Shown: positions 1-8,063 of the stretch, one piece after another
Position numbering within the stretch: the first letter of the stretch is position 1
How the letters are laid out: every line of letters starts with the position of its first letter
Origin: Comamonadaceae bacterium
GTDB taxonomy: Bacteria > Pseudomonadota > Gammaproteobacteria > Burkholderiales > Burkholderiaceae_C
Length of the DNA stretch: 36,933 nt
Assembly: GCA_947372865.1 (NCBI GenBank)
Contig: CANBVJ010000034.1
Span: 1 to 36,933 of the forward strand
Reading direction: 5' to 3'
The notes under the pieces: generated by a model
Databases searched by the model: none
Seen by the model: only the letters and a program-made list of their open reading frames with translations
What the model was told of the DNA's origin: nothing
Translations under genes and position numbers: made by a program

Positions 1-812
1 AAGCCGGTGACGTTCAAAAAATGGCGCGGCAGCACCGTCAGCAAATCCGAGTGCGCCACCACCTTGCCGGTGGTGAAAAACTGGTTGACCGTGAGCACCA
101 CGCGCCGGCTGCGCCCCAGCACCGCCAGCGCCTCGTCAATCAGGCCAAAAGCGCGGCCCGAAAAACTCACCAGCATGTGCTGTGCCTGGCAATAAGCGTC
201 GAGCGTGAGCGCGCCTTCGGCCAGCGGGTGGCCGTGGCGCATGACGCACACATAGTCGCTGACAAAGAGACGCTGGTGGAAAAACTGCGCGGCGTCGCCC
301 GCTTGGGCGTGGGCTGCCAAGTCAGACAAGGCGGCCGGGAAATGCCCAATCGCCAAATCCACCTGGCCTTCTTCGAGCAGGCGGCGCGGGTCGCGCGTGG
401 TCAGGGGCACGGTGCGCAGCGACACGCCGGGCGCCTGCTGGCTCAGGGTGGTAACCAGCCCGACCATCAGCTCGGCGGCGGTGGCGTCGGCCATGGTCAG
501 CACAAAGCTGTGCTGGGCGCTGGCCGGCGCAAACACGCGCGGCGCCAGCGTGGTTTGCAGGCGCTCTAGCGTGGCGCGGATCTCGGGCCACAGCTCCAGC
601 GCCTTGGGCGTGGGCTGCAGGCTGCGGCCCTGGCGCACCAGCAAGTCGTCGTCCAGCGCCTGGCGCAGGCGGCGCAAGGCGTTGCTCACGGCGGGCTGCG
701 TCAAGGACAAAACCTGCGCGGCGCGGGTCAGGTTGCGCTCGGCCATGACCACGTCAAACACCTTGAGCAGGTTCAGGTCAAAGGTGCGTAAGTGCAGGGT
801 AGGTGCGGGCAT
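1..812 (-). CDS. LysR-family transcriptional regulator (3' end beyond window)
   Basis: A DNA-binding transcription factor of the LysR family. About 270 residues are visible from an ATG at 812. The reading frame is open to the window edge, so roughly the last 30 residues of a usual 300-residue LysR protein are missing. Residues about 9-66 form the winged helix-turn-helix, with the family hallmarks NLTRAAQ, LTQPAVSNALRRLR and a downstream LLVRQGRSLQPTP. From about residue 95 the effector-binding domain begins, with a MADATAAELMVGL strand-helix and a later RDPRRLLEEGQVDLAIGHFP segment typical of the family. It is transcribed away from the small membrane protein at 937, and the 124 bp between them contain an 11-bp tandem repeat, so autoregulation and control of that neighbour are plausible inferences. 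The inducer cannot be told from the sequence. Confidence 0.9.
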   Translation of the reverse strand, partial: MPAPTLHLRTFDLNLLKVFDVVMAERNLTRAAQVLSLTQPAVSNALRRLRQALDDDLLVRQGRSLQPTPKALELWPEIRATLERLQTTLAPRVFAPASAQHSFVLTMADATAAELMVGLVTTLSQQAPGVSLRTVPLTTRDPRRLLEEGQVDLAIGHFPAALSDLAAHAQAGDAAQFFHQRLFVSDYVCVMRHGHPLAEGALTLDAYCQAQHMLVSFSGRAFGLIDEALAVLGRSRRVVLTVNQFFTTGKVVAHSDLLTVLPRHFLNVTG

Positions 813-862
813 ATATAAGTTTGGTGAATGTCAATCATCACAAATCAAAAGTGGACCGGTAT

Positions 863-885
863 TAGTATTAACCCTAGTATCAACC
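863..885. repeat. Tandem 11-bp repeat in LysR intergenic region
   Basis: Two copies of TAGTATYAACC (863-873 and 875-885), differing at one base, lie in tandem with a 12-bp period. They sit about 51 bp from the LysR start codon and a similar distance from the start at 937. The local base composition is AT-rich compared with the surrounding genes. The position between divergent genes suits an operator, but LysR sites are usually T-N11-A dyads, so assignment to this regulator is only a guess. Confidence 0.4.
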
Positions 886-936
886 CCATTGTGAAAGGAA
901 GTCCTTTCTTTGTTTTCTGTTTTTCAGGAGTTCACC

Positions 937-1317
937 ATGCGTCGTTTTGCTGGATTTGATTTTCCCCGTACCGCCAAGGCTTCCACCGCCAAACCAGGCG
1001 AAGCCTCCAAGACATTGGCTGGCGTTTTGCTGTCCGCCGTGCTGGCCTCGTTGCTGGTAGTGGCCGACCAGGTGATCGAGAATTGGGCTGACGGCCACTT
1101 GTTGCTGGGCTGGGTGGCACTGTGGAGTTTGGTGTTTGCCGGTCTGGCATTTTGCGTGCGTCCGCTGCGCCGTGCCAGCGCTGCCATGGCGCAAGTGGTT
1201 GACGGCTGGTTTTTGTCGGCACGCCAAGCCCGCGAAGAAGCCCGCATGTGGGAATGCGCCCGCATGGACCCCCGCGTGATGGACGAGCTGCGCGCCGCCG
1301 TCGCCCGCGCCAACTAA
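937..1317 (+). CDS. Small two-helix membrane protein, unknown function
   Basis: A 126-residue protein I do not recognise. The ATG at 937 is chosen because an AGGAG ribosome-binding site lies 6 bases upstream; a TTG at 910 in the same frame has none. The first 26 residues are basic and polar. Two hydrophobic segments follow at about residues 27-45 and 56-74, separated by a short acidic loop (DQVIENWADG). The C-terminal 50 residues are amphipathic and charged, with the stretch SARQAREEARMWE. It therefore looks like an inner-membrane hairpin with a cytoplasmic helical tail. It is divergent from a LysR regulator. Its stop codon overlaps the stop codon of the convergent KirBac gene (TAA at 1315-1317 against TAG at 1316-1314). 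No catalytic motif is visible. Confidence 0.8.
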   Translation: MRRFAGFDFPRTAKASTAKPGEASKTLAGVLLSAVLASLLVVADQVIENWADGHLLLGWVALWSLVFAGLAFCVRPLRRASAAMAQVVDGWFLSARQAREEARMWECARMDPRVMDELRAAVARAN

Positions 1318-2279
1318 AGCTTCGCTCCGGGCGCAACCAACGCCACCCCGGTGGCGGTGTCGTGTTCGCCCAAGGCCGTGTGCTCGGGTTCGGTGTCCCC
1401 GATCTTGCGCATATCGGCCACCGCGTGGTCTTCTCCCAGCGCGGTCACCGCGTCCACGTAACGCACATCCAGGGCAATGTCCTGCGCGCTGTACGAGTGC
1501 GCAGCATAGACCTGCGCCCCCAGCGACGGGTCGCGCGCTGTGACACTGAGCATCACCCGCAAGCCGGCATCCAGCAGAGTGTGTGCGCTTGCTGACTTGA
1601 GCAGCGCCAGTGGGCTGTCGTCGGTGACTTCATGGATCACGGTCCAGGTCAGCGGGAAATAAGACATCTCGTCGCGCAGGAGCTTGAGGTCCACCAAGTG
1701 GCGAAAGCGGTGGCCGCTGGGCTCGGTCTCGCTGACCACGGTGGTCAGGCGCACCACCGCATCATTGAGCGCGTACATGCGGCCGTTGCCGATGCGGATC
1801 ATCAGGCGGGTGCGCTTGCCGCTGCGAGTGACCACCGCCTTGGCGGCAAAAATGATTTTGGCCCGGGGCTTGGAAAAACGCACAAACACCAAACCGGTCA
1901 TGGTGGCGGTCAGCAGCATGCCCACAAAAATCTCCACTGCCGACACCACGTGGCTGTAGGGTGTCACCGGCGCCATATTGCCGTAGCCCACGGTGGCCAG
2001 CGTTTCAATACTGAAGAAAAACGCGTCCAGCAACGAGCCCGCCGGCAAATTGGTCACCGAGCCCGGCACGGCGAAGTACAGCAGTGCGAACACCAGGTTG
2101 ATGGCCAGGTAAAGCAGCAGCAAGCCCACAAAGAACTGGGGCCAGGTCAACGTGAGCGCCAGGTGGTAGGGGTCATTCAAGTCAAACTCCGCCACGCCCA
2201 CCTTTTCTAGCTTGAAGGCGCCGCTGCCTTCGGTGTGGCGCGGCAGGCGTTGCAAAACGCGGGCCCGGTCTTTGCGCAT
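1314..2279 (-). CDS. KirBac-type inward-rectifier potassium channel
   Basis: A 321-residue prokaryotic Kir channel, forming a tetrameric K+ pore in the inner membrane. Two transmembrane helices are seen at about residues 48-70 and 110-134. Between them lie a pore helix and the selectivity filter TVGYG (96-100), which is the K+ signature. The remaining roughly 185 residues match the cytoplasmic immunoglobulin-like Kir domain, which carries gating ligands and is absent from simple two-helix KcsA-type channels. A GGGGAG ribosome-binding site precedes the ATG by 5 bases and sits in the 12-bp gap after the MATE gene stop, so the two genes are very probably co-transcribed. The last residues (about 290-321) are low-complexity and may be disordered. 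Bacterial Kir channels usually occur in free-living environmental species; the physiological role here is not shown by the sequence. Confidence 0.92.
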   Translation of the reverse strand: MRKDRARVLQRLPRHTEGSGAFKLEKVGVAEFDLNDPYHLALTLTWPQFFVGLLLLYLAINLVFALLYFAVPGSVTNLPAGSLLDAFFFSIETLATVGYGNMAPVTPYSHVVSAVEIFVGMLLTATMTGLVFVRFSKPRAKIIFAAKAVVTRSGKRTRLMIRIGNGRMYALNDAVVRLTTVVSETEPSGHRFRHLVDLKLLRDEMSYFPLTWTVIHEVTDDSPLALLKSASAHTLLDAGLRVMLSVTARDPSLGAQVYAAHSYSAQDIALDVRYVDAVTALGEDHAVADMRKIGDTEPEHTALGEHDTATGVALVAPGAKL

Positions 2280-2291
2280 GGCTGCTCCCCT

Positions 2292-3620
2292 TTATTTGCC
2301 CAACCTGGCCGTCAGGCGAACCGCCATCCACATGGCCAAAGCGCCAAACAGCGCCGTGCCCAGCGCCTGCCCGGCGAGCACGCCCACCGGTCCATAGCGC
2401 GCGCCCCACCAGGCCAGCGGAATGGTGCCCAAGGTGGCCCGCGCCCAGTTAAAGCCAGTGGACCACAGCGGGCGCCCGAGGTTGTTAAAGGCCGCGTTGG
2501 CCACAAACAAGGCACCGGCAAAAAAGAAGCCCGCCGCCAGCCAGCTGCAAAAGGCCTGCAAAAGCAGCGCGGCCTGGCCGTCGAGCGCAAAGGCCCGCGT
2601 CAACGGCCCTTGCAACAAGGCCAGCAAGAGCCAGGCAGCTGCTACCGCCGCCACCATAAAACCCAGGCTCGCGCGCAGGGTCTGCTGCACCCGGTCGTAG
2701 CGCTTGGCACCCAGGTTTTGCGCCAGGATGGGGCCCACCGCGCCGCTGAGCGCGTAAATCAGCCCAAAAGCCACGGGCGTGAGGCGGTCCACCGTAGCCT
2801 GGCCGGCCACCGCCGAGGCGCCGAACTGCGCCACGCTGTGCGTCACAAAGGCCGCGCCCACCGGTGTGGCCAGGTTGGTCATGACCGCAGGCCCCGCCAC
2901 CGCCGACAAGGCCCGCGCATCGGTCCAAAAATGCGCCCGCTCGATGGGCGCGAGCATGTGGTGCACGCGCCCCACACCATGCAGTCCAATGGTCAGCAGC
3001 ACGCTGCGCGAAATCACCGACACCACGGCCGCACCGTCCAGGCCCATGCCGAAATAAAAGATAAACAGCGGGTCCAGCACTGCGGTCACCGCCGCCGCGC
3101 CCAGGGTGACCACCATGGCCCGGCGTGCCGCACCCACCGAGCGCAGCAGCGCCGAACTGGCCATGCCCACGGCCAGCAAGGGCACCGACGGCATGGTCAC
3201 CGTCAGGTAGCGCTGGGCCAGCACCGCCACTTCACCGCGCGCGCCCAAGGCCGACAGCAAAGGCGCCAAAAAAACCAGCGTGGCCAGCGCCAGCACAGCG
3301 GCAATGCCCGCCATCAGCAGCAGGCTGTGGCTGGCCATGCGTCTGGCCTGCGCCGCGTGGCCCGCCCCAATCTTGCGCGACACGGTGGCAGTAATGCCAA
3401 TCATCAAGCCAATGCAGACCGAGGTATGAAAAAACCCCACCACGCCAGCAAAACCCACAGCCGCAGCGGTGGCCTGCTCACCCAGGCGCGAGATATAGAA
3501 AAGGTTGATCAGGTCCACCACAAACACCGCCACCAGCCCAATGGCGCCGGTGCTGGCCATGACCACCACATGGCGCAAGGGGGAACCGGTAACAAAGCGC
3601 GGGGTGGGGACAAGCGTCAT
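2292..3620 (-). CDS. MATE-family multidrug/toxin exporter
   Basis: A 442-residue integral membrane transporter of the multidrug and toxic compound extrusion family, which uses Na+ or H+ gradients to expel cationic drugs, dyes or metabolites. The length and about 12 hydrophobic segments in two pseudo-symmetric halves are typical. Recognisable family stretches are the N-terminal LINLFYISRLGEQATAAAVG segment, the mid-protein region with DPLFIFYFGMGLDGAA, and the second-half segment GAVGPILAQNLGAKRYDRV. It is the first gene of a two-gene unit with the KirBac channel downstream. No Shine-Dalgarno is obvious at its ATG (3620). The substrate cannot be predicted, and a regulator is not adjacent: the upstream gene is divergent and unrelated. 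Confidence 0.93.
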   Translation of the reverse strand: MTLVPTPRFVTGSPLRHVVVMASTGAIGLVAVFVVDLINLFYISRLGEQATAAAVGFAGVVGFFHTSVCIGLMIGITATVSRKIGAGHAAQARRMASHSLLLMAGIAAVLALATLVFLAPLLSALGARGEVAVLAQRYLTVTMPSVPLLAVGMASSALLRSVGAARRAMVVTLGAAAVTAVLDPLFIFYFGMGLDGAAVVSVISRSVLLTIGLHGVGRVHHMLAPIERAHFWTDARALSAVAGPAVMTNLATPVGAAFVTHSVAQFGASAVAGQATVDRLTPVAFGLIYALSGAVGPILAQNLGAKRYDRVQQTLRASLGFMVAAVAAAWLLLALLQGPLTRAFALDGQAALLLQAFCSWLAAGFFFAGALFVANAAFNNLGRPLWSTGFNWARATLGTIPLAWWGARYGPVGVLAGQALGTALFGALAMWMAVRLTARLGK

Positions 3621-3847
3621 GGATGCAACACAAAAAGTGGCCGATCAGATCCTGCCGATCCGCCAGGGAAAGCACAGTGGGGCCGCAACAAAACATGCCA
3701 CCGTGGAAAGCAATCATTATGTCTGGCAGGCTCGCCGCCGGCTGCTGGCCCGGCCTGCGGCGGCGCACACGTTTACACAATCTAAATAAAACAGCCGGGC
3801 GGGCGCACTACAGTCGGGCCCTGCTTGTTCCACCACCGAGAAACTCC
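3621..3847. other. Divergent intergenic region with GC-rich hairpin
   Basis: A 227-bp gap between the divergent MATE and TPR genes, one of the longest non-coding stretches here. It holds a GC-rich inverted repeat with 8-bp arms, CGCCGCCG at 3733-3740 and CGGCGGCG at 3758-3765, around a 17-base loop. This is followed by an AT-rich patch (about 3770-3790) that could hold a promoter for the plus-strand gene, although no clean -35/-10 pair is seen. No conserved coding signal is present in either strand; open frames across it lack start signals and family similarity. Confidence 0.4.
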
Positions 3848-4777
3848 ATGCAATCCACTGCCACTTCCCTGATGCGCCGCGCCTCCCGCTGGCTGGGCGC
3901 TGCCGCGCTGATGGGTGCCTGCGCCTTGGCGCTGGCCCTGCCCGCGCCCAAGGACATTGAGGCTGCCGTCAACGCCGGCCACCTGACGCAAGCCGAAACC
4001 ATGCTGCGCGAAGTGCTGCAAGACAAACCCGGCAGCGCCCGCGCCCATTACGAACTCGGCCAGGTGCTGGCCCGCGAGGCCAAATACGACGAGGCCCTGG
4101 CCGAAGTGCAGCGCGCCAAAAGCATCGATAGCAGCCTGAAATTTGCTGCGAGTCCCGAAAAGTTCCAGCAAACGCTGGACAAAATCGGCGCCGCCACCAG
4201 CGCGGCCAAGCTGCCTGCAGCCACTTCAACCGCCGCAGCCGCGCACGTGGCCGCACCGGCTGCCCCCGCACCGGCCCCAACCAGTCCAGCGCTGAATCTG
4301 AACTACGTGCTGCTGGGTATTGGCGTGCTGGTGCTGGTGGCGTTTCTGATCCGCCGCAGCCAGGTCCAGGCCGCGCCCGCAAACGTGGCGTATCCAGCCG
4401 CAGCCCCCGCAGGACGCGGCGGCTTTGGCGCCCAGTTCACACCCAACGCCCCGGCCTACCCCGGCGGCCCCAGCGCAGGCTATGCACCAGGCTATGGCCC
4501 CGGCTACGGCGCGCCCATTCAAAGCGGTGGTGGCTCCGGCGTGGGCGGCGCAGTGCTCGGCGGCGTGGCCGGACTGGCGGCAGGTTACGCGCTGACCAAG
4601 GCTTTTGAGGGCGACCACCGCAGCAGCACCAACCAAGGCGCGCAGCCAACCGGCGGCAACGGCGCAGGCTACGTGCCTTTTGACGCCCCGGCGCAGCCCG
4701 ACCTGGGCAGTTTTGACGCCGGTTCGGGCGACAGTTGGGACGCATCCGGCAGCGGCAGCGGCGACGACAACTGGTAA
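3848..4777 (+). CDS. TPR protein with one membrane helix and glycine-zipper tail
   Basis: A 309-residue envelope protein of unknown precise role. An N-terminal signal peptide or anchor spans residues about 10-31 (basic start, then a leucine/alanine core). Residues about 35-100 form tetratricopeptide-like helices (AEVNAGH-like start, then ARAHYELGQVLAREAKYDEA), a protein-interaction module. An Ala/Pro linker follows, then a single hydrophobic helix at about 153-168 (LLGIGVLVLVAFLI), a Gly/Tyr/Pro-rich segment, and a glycine-zipper-like stretch at about 228-250. The C-terminus is acidic, Gly/Ser/Asp-rich and ends in DDNW. The ATG at 3848 is chosen because it places the signal sequence at the N-terminus; upstream extension in frame lacks features. 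It is followed 85 bp later by phaM. Related proteins in Comamonadaceae are annotated only as TPR proteins. Confidence 0.85.
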   Translation: MQSTATSLMRRASRWLGAAALMGACALALALPAPKDIEAAVNAGHLTQAETMLREVLQDKPGSARAHYELGQVLAREAKYDEALAEVQRAKSIDSSLKFAASPEKFQQTLDKIGAATSAAKLPAATSTAAAAHVAAPAAPAPAPTSPALNLNYVLLGIGVLVLVAFLIRRSQVQAAPANVAYPAAAPAGRGGFGAQFTPNAPAYPGGPSAGYAPGYGPGYGAPIQSGGGSGVGGAVLGGVAGLAAGYALTKAFEGDHRSSTNQGAQPTGGNGAGYVPFDAPAQPDLGSFDAGSGDSWDASGSGSGDDNW

Positions 4778-4794
4778 CAAAACCCGGGCTGCGC

Positions 4795-4813
4795 GGCCGC
4801 CCAGGGCGGCGGC
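4795..4813 (+). terminator. GC-rich hairpin after TPR gene (possible attenuator)
   Basis: GCCGCCC at 4796-4802 is followed after one base by its complement GGGCGGC at 4804-4810, giving about 6 bp of very GC-rich stem with a minimal loop. It lies 18 bases after the TPR gene stop and before the ribosome-binding site of phaM. No run of T follows, so it is at best a weak intrinsic terminator or an mRNA-stabilising end. Confidence 0.3.
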
Positions 4814-4862
4814 CATCAGTTAAGCTTGTCTGGCTTCGTACCAACCACCACAGGAGACCGAC

Positions 4863-5573
4863 ATGAGCACCACTGACACCTCGGGTTTTGGCAAATTTGT
4901 CCCCGGTTTTGAGTTTCTGCAAAACCTGGCCAAGGGCGCAGGCGGCGGCGCTAGTGCTGCGGCCATGCCCAATCTGTCGCAGTGGCTGGTGCCCAGCCTG
5001 AATGTGGAAGACCTGGAAAAGCGCATCGAAGAACTCAAGCACGTGCAGTTCTGGCTGGAACAAAACTCGCGCGCCCTGAGCGCCACCATCCAGGCGCTCG
5101 AAGTGCAAAAAATGACCCTGGCCTCCTTGAAGGGCATGAACTTCACCATGGGCATGCCCGGCGCTACCGAAGCCAAATCCGCGGCGGCCCCCAGCACCTC
5201 GGGCTGGCCCATGCCACCGGCTGCGGCCAAGGCAGAACCCGCCCCCGCGCCGGCTCCTGAACCGGCCGCCAGCACCACCGATGCCAAGCCCGCCGCCGGT
5301 GTAGTGGACCCTTTGCAACTCTGGGGGTCGCTCACGCAGCAGTTCCAGACCATTGCCGCCAACGCCTTCAAGGAAGTGAGCGACAAAGTCGCCGCAACCC
5401 CGGGCATCGTCAAAGAAGCGGCCAAAAAAGCCGTTGCTGCAGGCAAGGCCGCTTCCAGCAAGGCTGCGCCCGCCAAAGCCCCGGTCAAAAAGGCGGCAGC
5501 CAAGAAAGCGCCCGCCAAAAAAGCCCCTGTCCGCAAAGCCGCTGCCGCCCCCGCGCGCCGGCGCAGCACCTAA
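4863..5573 (+). CDS. phaM: PhaM-type polyhydroxyalkanoate granule regulatory protein
   Basis: A 236-residue PHB-granule-associated protein. In Ralstonia, PhaM activates the PHB synthase PhaC and tethers granules to the nucleoid. The N-terminal 100 residues match the family: FGKFVPGFEFLQNLAKG, then the helical segment NVEDLEKRIEELKHVQFWLE and the conserved VQKMTLASLKGM. A Pro/Ala linker (about 118-150) leads to a second helix containing DPLQLWGSLTQQF, another family signature. The last roughly 55 residues are Lys/Ala/Pro repeats (KKAAAKKAPAKKAP type) like histone H1, consistent with DNA binding. The ATG at 4863 has AGGAGA 8 bases upstream. The FIST gene begins 18 bp after its stop. PHB synthesis genes are not in this window, so the partner PhaC must be elsewhere. 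Confidence 0.9.
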   Translation: MSTTDTSGFGKFVPGFEFLQNLAKGAGGGASAAAMPNLSQWLVPSLNVEDLEKRIEELKHVQFWLEQNSRALSATIQALEVQKMTLASLKGMNFTMGMPGATEAKSAAAPSTSGWPMPPAAAKAEPAPAPAPEPAASTTDAKPAAGVVDPLQLWGSLTQQFQTIAANAFKEVSDKVAATPGIVKEAAKKAVAAGKAASSKAAPAKAPVKKAAAKKAPAKKAPVRKAAAAPARRRST

Positions 5574-5591
5574 AGCGCAGCGCGCCCCTGC

Positions 5592-6869
5592 ATGAAGGTT
5601 TTTTCTTACGCCCACGCCACCCACCCGCAGTGGCAGATGGCGGCAGAGTTGGTGCTGGCGCAGTTGCGCGCCCAACTGGCCAACCCCGCCTACGCCCCCG
5701 CGCCCACCCTGGCGCTGCTCTACATCACCGACCACTTCGCGCTACAGGCCAAAGCGCTGCTCGATTACCTGAGCGCTGAGCTGCCCATGGTGACCGACTG
5801 GTCGGGCACGGTGGGCATTGGCATTGCCACCAACAACGCCGAATACTTTGACGAACCGGCCTTGGCCGTGATGCTGCTCGATGTGCCTAGCGACCAGTAC
5901 CGGGTGTTCTCAGGCGTGGCGCCGCTGGGCCTGGGCTTTGAGGCGCACACCGCGCTGGTGCATGCCGACCCCAGCACCGCCGACCTGGGCGAACTGCTCA
6001 GCGAGATGTCAGCGCGCACCGACTCGGGCTATTTGTTTGGGGGACTGGCCAGCAGCCGCAGCACCAGCGTGCAATTTGCACTGGCCGCCGACGGCAATGT
6101 GCGCGGCCAGGGCCACGCCGGGGGCGTCTTCAGCGGGGGCTTGAGCGGCGTGGTTTTTGGCCCGGAGGTGGATCTGGTGTCCCGCGTGACGCAGGGCTGC
6201 AAACCGGTGTCCAAAACCCGGGTCGTGACCGACTGCCAAGACAACGTGGTGCTGACCCTGGACGGCGAACCCGCGCTTGAAGTGCTGCTGCACGATCTGG
6301 CAGTGTCTTTGGACGAGCCGCAAACCGCGCTGCAGGCGGTGCGCGCCACGCTGGTCGGCCTGGCCCAGCCACCCACCGGCAGCGACAGCGCGGCGGTACG
6401 CAAGACGGGCAACTTTGGCAGTGACGTGCTGGTGCGCCACATCGTCGGCCTGGACCCCGGACGCCACGCCATCGCGGTGGGCGACCAAGTGCGCCTGGGC
6501 GCCCAACTGGCGTTTTGCCAGCGCAATGTACAAGCCGCGCGCGCCGACCTGACGCGCATTTGCGCCGAAATCCGCGAAGAACTCGAACCCGAAGAAATGC
6601 TGGAGCCGCTCGCTGCGGGCGACGCGCCACATGACGATGGAGCCTCCGCGACACCCAAAGCGCGTGCGCGCCATATTGCCGGGGCGGTCTACATCAGTTG
6701 TACCGGGCGCGGTGGCCCGCACTTTGGCGGCCCCAGCGCCGAAATGCAGATCGTGCGCCGGGCCTTGGGTGACGTGCCCTTGGTCGGCTTTTTTGCCGCA
6801 GGCGAGGTGGCGCACCACCATTTGTACGCTTATACCGGCGTGTTAACGGTTTTTACCGCCGAAAGCTGA
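5592..6869 (+). CDS. FIST domain sensory protein
   Basis: A 425-residue cytoplasmic protein with the FIST N-terminal and FIST C-terminal domains, a ligand-sensing pair thought to bind small molecules such as amino acids. Here it stands alone, without a linked methyl-accepting, kinase or cyclase domain. Family hallmarks are DYLSAELPMVTDWSGTVGIG near residues 57-76, the glycine-rich GYLFGGLASSRS (about 145-156), and in the C-terminal domain the segment ISCTGRGGPHFGGPSAE followed by VPLVGFFAAGEVAHH, close to the very C-terminus. Position right behind phaM suggests co-transcription, but no functional link to PHB is established. The gene ends 7 bp before the convergent tsaC stop. Confidence 0.88.
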   Translation: MKVFSYAHATHPQWQMAAELVLAQLRAQLANPAYAPAPTLALLYITDHFALQAKALLDYLSAELPMVTDWSGTVGIGIATNNAEYFDEPALAVMLLDVPSDQYRVFSGVAPLGLGFEAHTALVHADPSTADLGELLSEMSARTDSGYLFGGLASSRSTSVQFALAADGNVRGQGHAGGVFSGGLSGVVFGPEVDLVSRVTQGCKPVSKTRVVTDCQDNVVLTLDGEPALEVLLHDLAVSLDEPQTALQAVRATLVGLAQPPTGSDSAAVRKTGNFGSDVLVRHIVGLDPGRHAIAVGDQVRLGAQLAFCQRNVQAARADLTRICAEIREELEPEEMLEPLAAGDAPHDDGASATPKARARHIAGAVYISCTGRGGPHFGGPSAEMQIVRRALGDVPLVGFFAAGEVAHHHLYAYTGVLTVFTAES

Positions 6870-6876
6870 CAGCCTC

Positions 6877-8010
6877 TCAGGCGCTGGCGCGCTGCAGGCG
6901 GTCGGCCACGCCGGCCCAGTCGGGCGTGGCGGGCACGCGCTCTACCCAAATTTCCTGTACCCCCGCGTCGTCCAGGGCGCGCAACACTGCAAACAACTCC
7001 TGCGCCGTCTGTGCCGCCGTGGCTGGCATGGGCTGCAGCAACAGGCCAGGCGCGGCCTGGGGCGCAAAGCTGCGGGCGTAGACGCCGAGTTGTGCGGGCG
7101 CACTTGCCCCCGCCAGCGCGGCGGCCGGTGGGCCCGAAGCCCCCGGCGCTTTCGGCGCACCCAGATCAGTGCGCCAGTTCTGCAACGCCAACTTCAGCCC
7201 AGCAGCGTCAAACAGCCGCACCCGGGCGCGCGGGGCATAGTGCGATTCCAGCGTGCCCGAGGCCCGCGGTGCGGCGGGCAGCGCGGTGTTCGCGGCGGCG
7301 GCGTTGGCGTCAGACGCAACAGCACCCTGGGCCGCAGCCGCAAACTCCGACGCGCTCTTCACCGGCTGGCCACAGGCTTGGGCCAGCGCCTCGGTGCTGA
7401 TCGAGCCCGGGCGCAGCAGCACCGGCACGCCACGCGTGCAGTCCACGATGGTGGACTCAATGCCCAGGCTGCAGGGGCCGCCGTCCAAAATCAGCAAATC
7501 CTCACCCAACTCGCTTTGCACATGGGCAGCGGTGGTGGGGCTGACGCGGCCAAAGCGGTTGGCACTGGGCGCGGCCACACCCCAGATTGCGCCTTCCGGA
7601 CGCTGGCGCAAGGCGCGCAGCAGCGCCTGCGCGCCGGGGTGCGAGGGGCAACGCAGGCCGACCGAATCTTGCCCGCCCGCTGCCGCCGTGGCCACGCCGG
7701 GACGCCGGGGCAGGATGAGCGTGAGCGCTCCGGGCCAAAACGCGGCGATCAGCGACAGGGCAAAGTCGGGCAAGGCTTGCGCAAAATGCTGCACGCCCGA
7801 GACACCACCGTCGATGTCGGCGATATGCACGATCAGCGGATGGTCGGCCGGGCGGCCCTTGGCGGCAAAGATACGGGCCACCGCCGCGTCCTTGCTCGCA
7901 TCCGCCCCCAGGCCGTAGACGGTCTCGGTGGGCAAGCCCACCAAGCCGCCATCGGCCAAGGTTTGCACCGCACGCGGCAGTGCGCTGGGGTCAGACAGGG
8001 AAACAATCAT
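6877..8010 (-). CDS. tsaC: Threonylcarbamoyl-AMP synthase, long Sua5 type
   Basis: Makes L-threonylcarbamoyl-AMP from threonine, bicarbonate and ATP, the first step in forming t6A at position 37 of ANN-decoding tRNAs. The 377-residue protein has the YrdC domain in its first ~215 residues: PTETVYGLGADA, the nucleotide-binding KGRPADHPLIVHI, the SVGLRCPSHP strand and the S-A-N-RFGRVSPTTAAHV segment. A C-terminal Sua5 domain follows, so this is the long Sua5 rather than the short TsaC form. The two are joined by a segment rich in Ala (about 220-250) that makes it longer than usual, about 340 residues. It is the last gene of a purE-purK-tsaC unit, 53 bp behind purK, and converges with the FIST gene. 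Confidence 0.93.
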   Translation of the reverse strand: MIVSLSDPSALPRAVQTLADGGLVGLPTETVYGLGADASKDAAVARIFAAKGRPADHPLIVHIADIDGGVSGVQHFAQALPDFALSLIAAFWPGALTLILPRRPGVATAAAGGQDSVGLRCPSHPGAQALLRALRQRPEGAIWGVAAPSANRFGRVSPTTAAHVQSELGEDLLILDGGPCSLGIESTIVDCTRGVPVLLRPGSISTEALAQACGQPVKSASEFAAAAQGAVASDANAAAANTALPAAPRASGTLESHYAPRARVRLFDAAGLKLALQNWRTDLGAPKAPGASGPPAAALAGASAPAQLGVYARSFAPQAAPGLLLQPMPATAAQTAQELFAVLRALDDAGVQEIWVERVPATPDWAGVADRLQRASA

Positions 8011-8063
8011 GGGCTTCTGGACTTATTTATGCGCCGAAAAACAGCAAATGGCGCAAACATCGC

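Noticed and set aside
2235..3785. 516-codon open frame on the plus strand opposite the MATE gene
   Set aside because: It mirrors the MATE gene, is rich in Arg/His/Gln/Ala typical of antisense frames in GC-rich DNA, and shows no domain or start signal.
5461..5560. DNA repeat array in the phaM 3' end
   Set aside because: Repeats follow codons for Lys/Ala/Pro in a known low-complexity tail; not an independent DNA element.
4437..5735. 432-codon minus-strand frame across phaM
   Set aside because: Opposite two well-supported genes and very Gly/Arg-rich; no family similarity.
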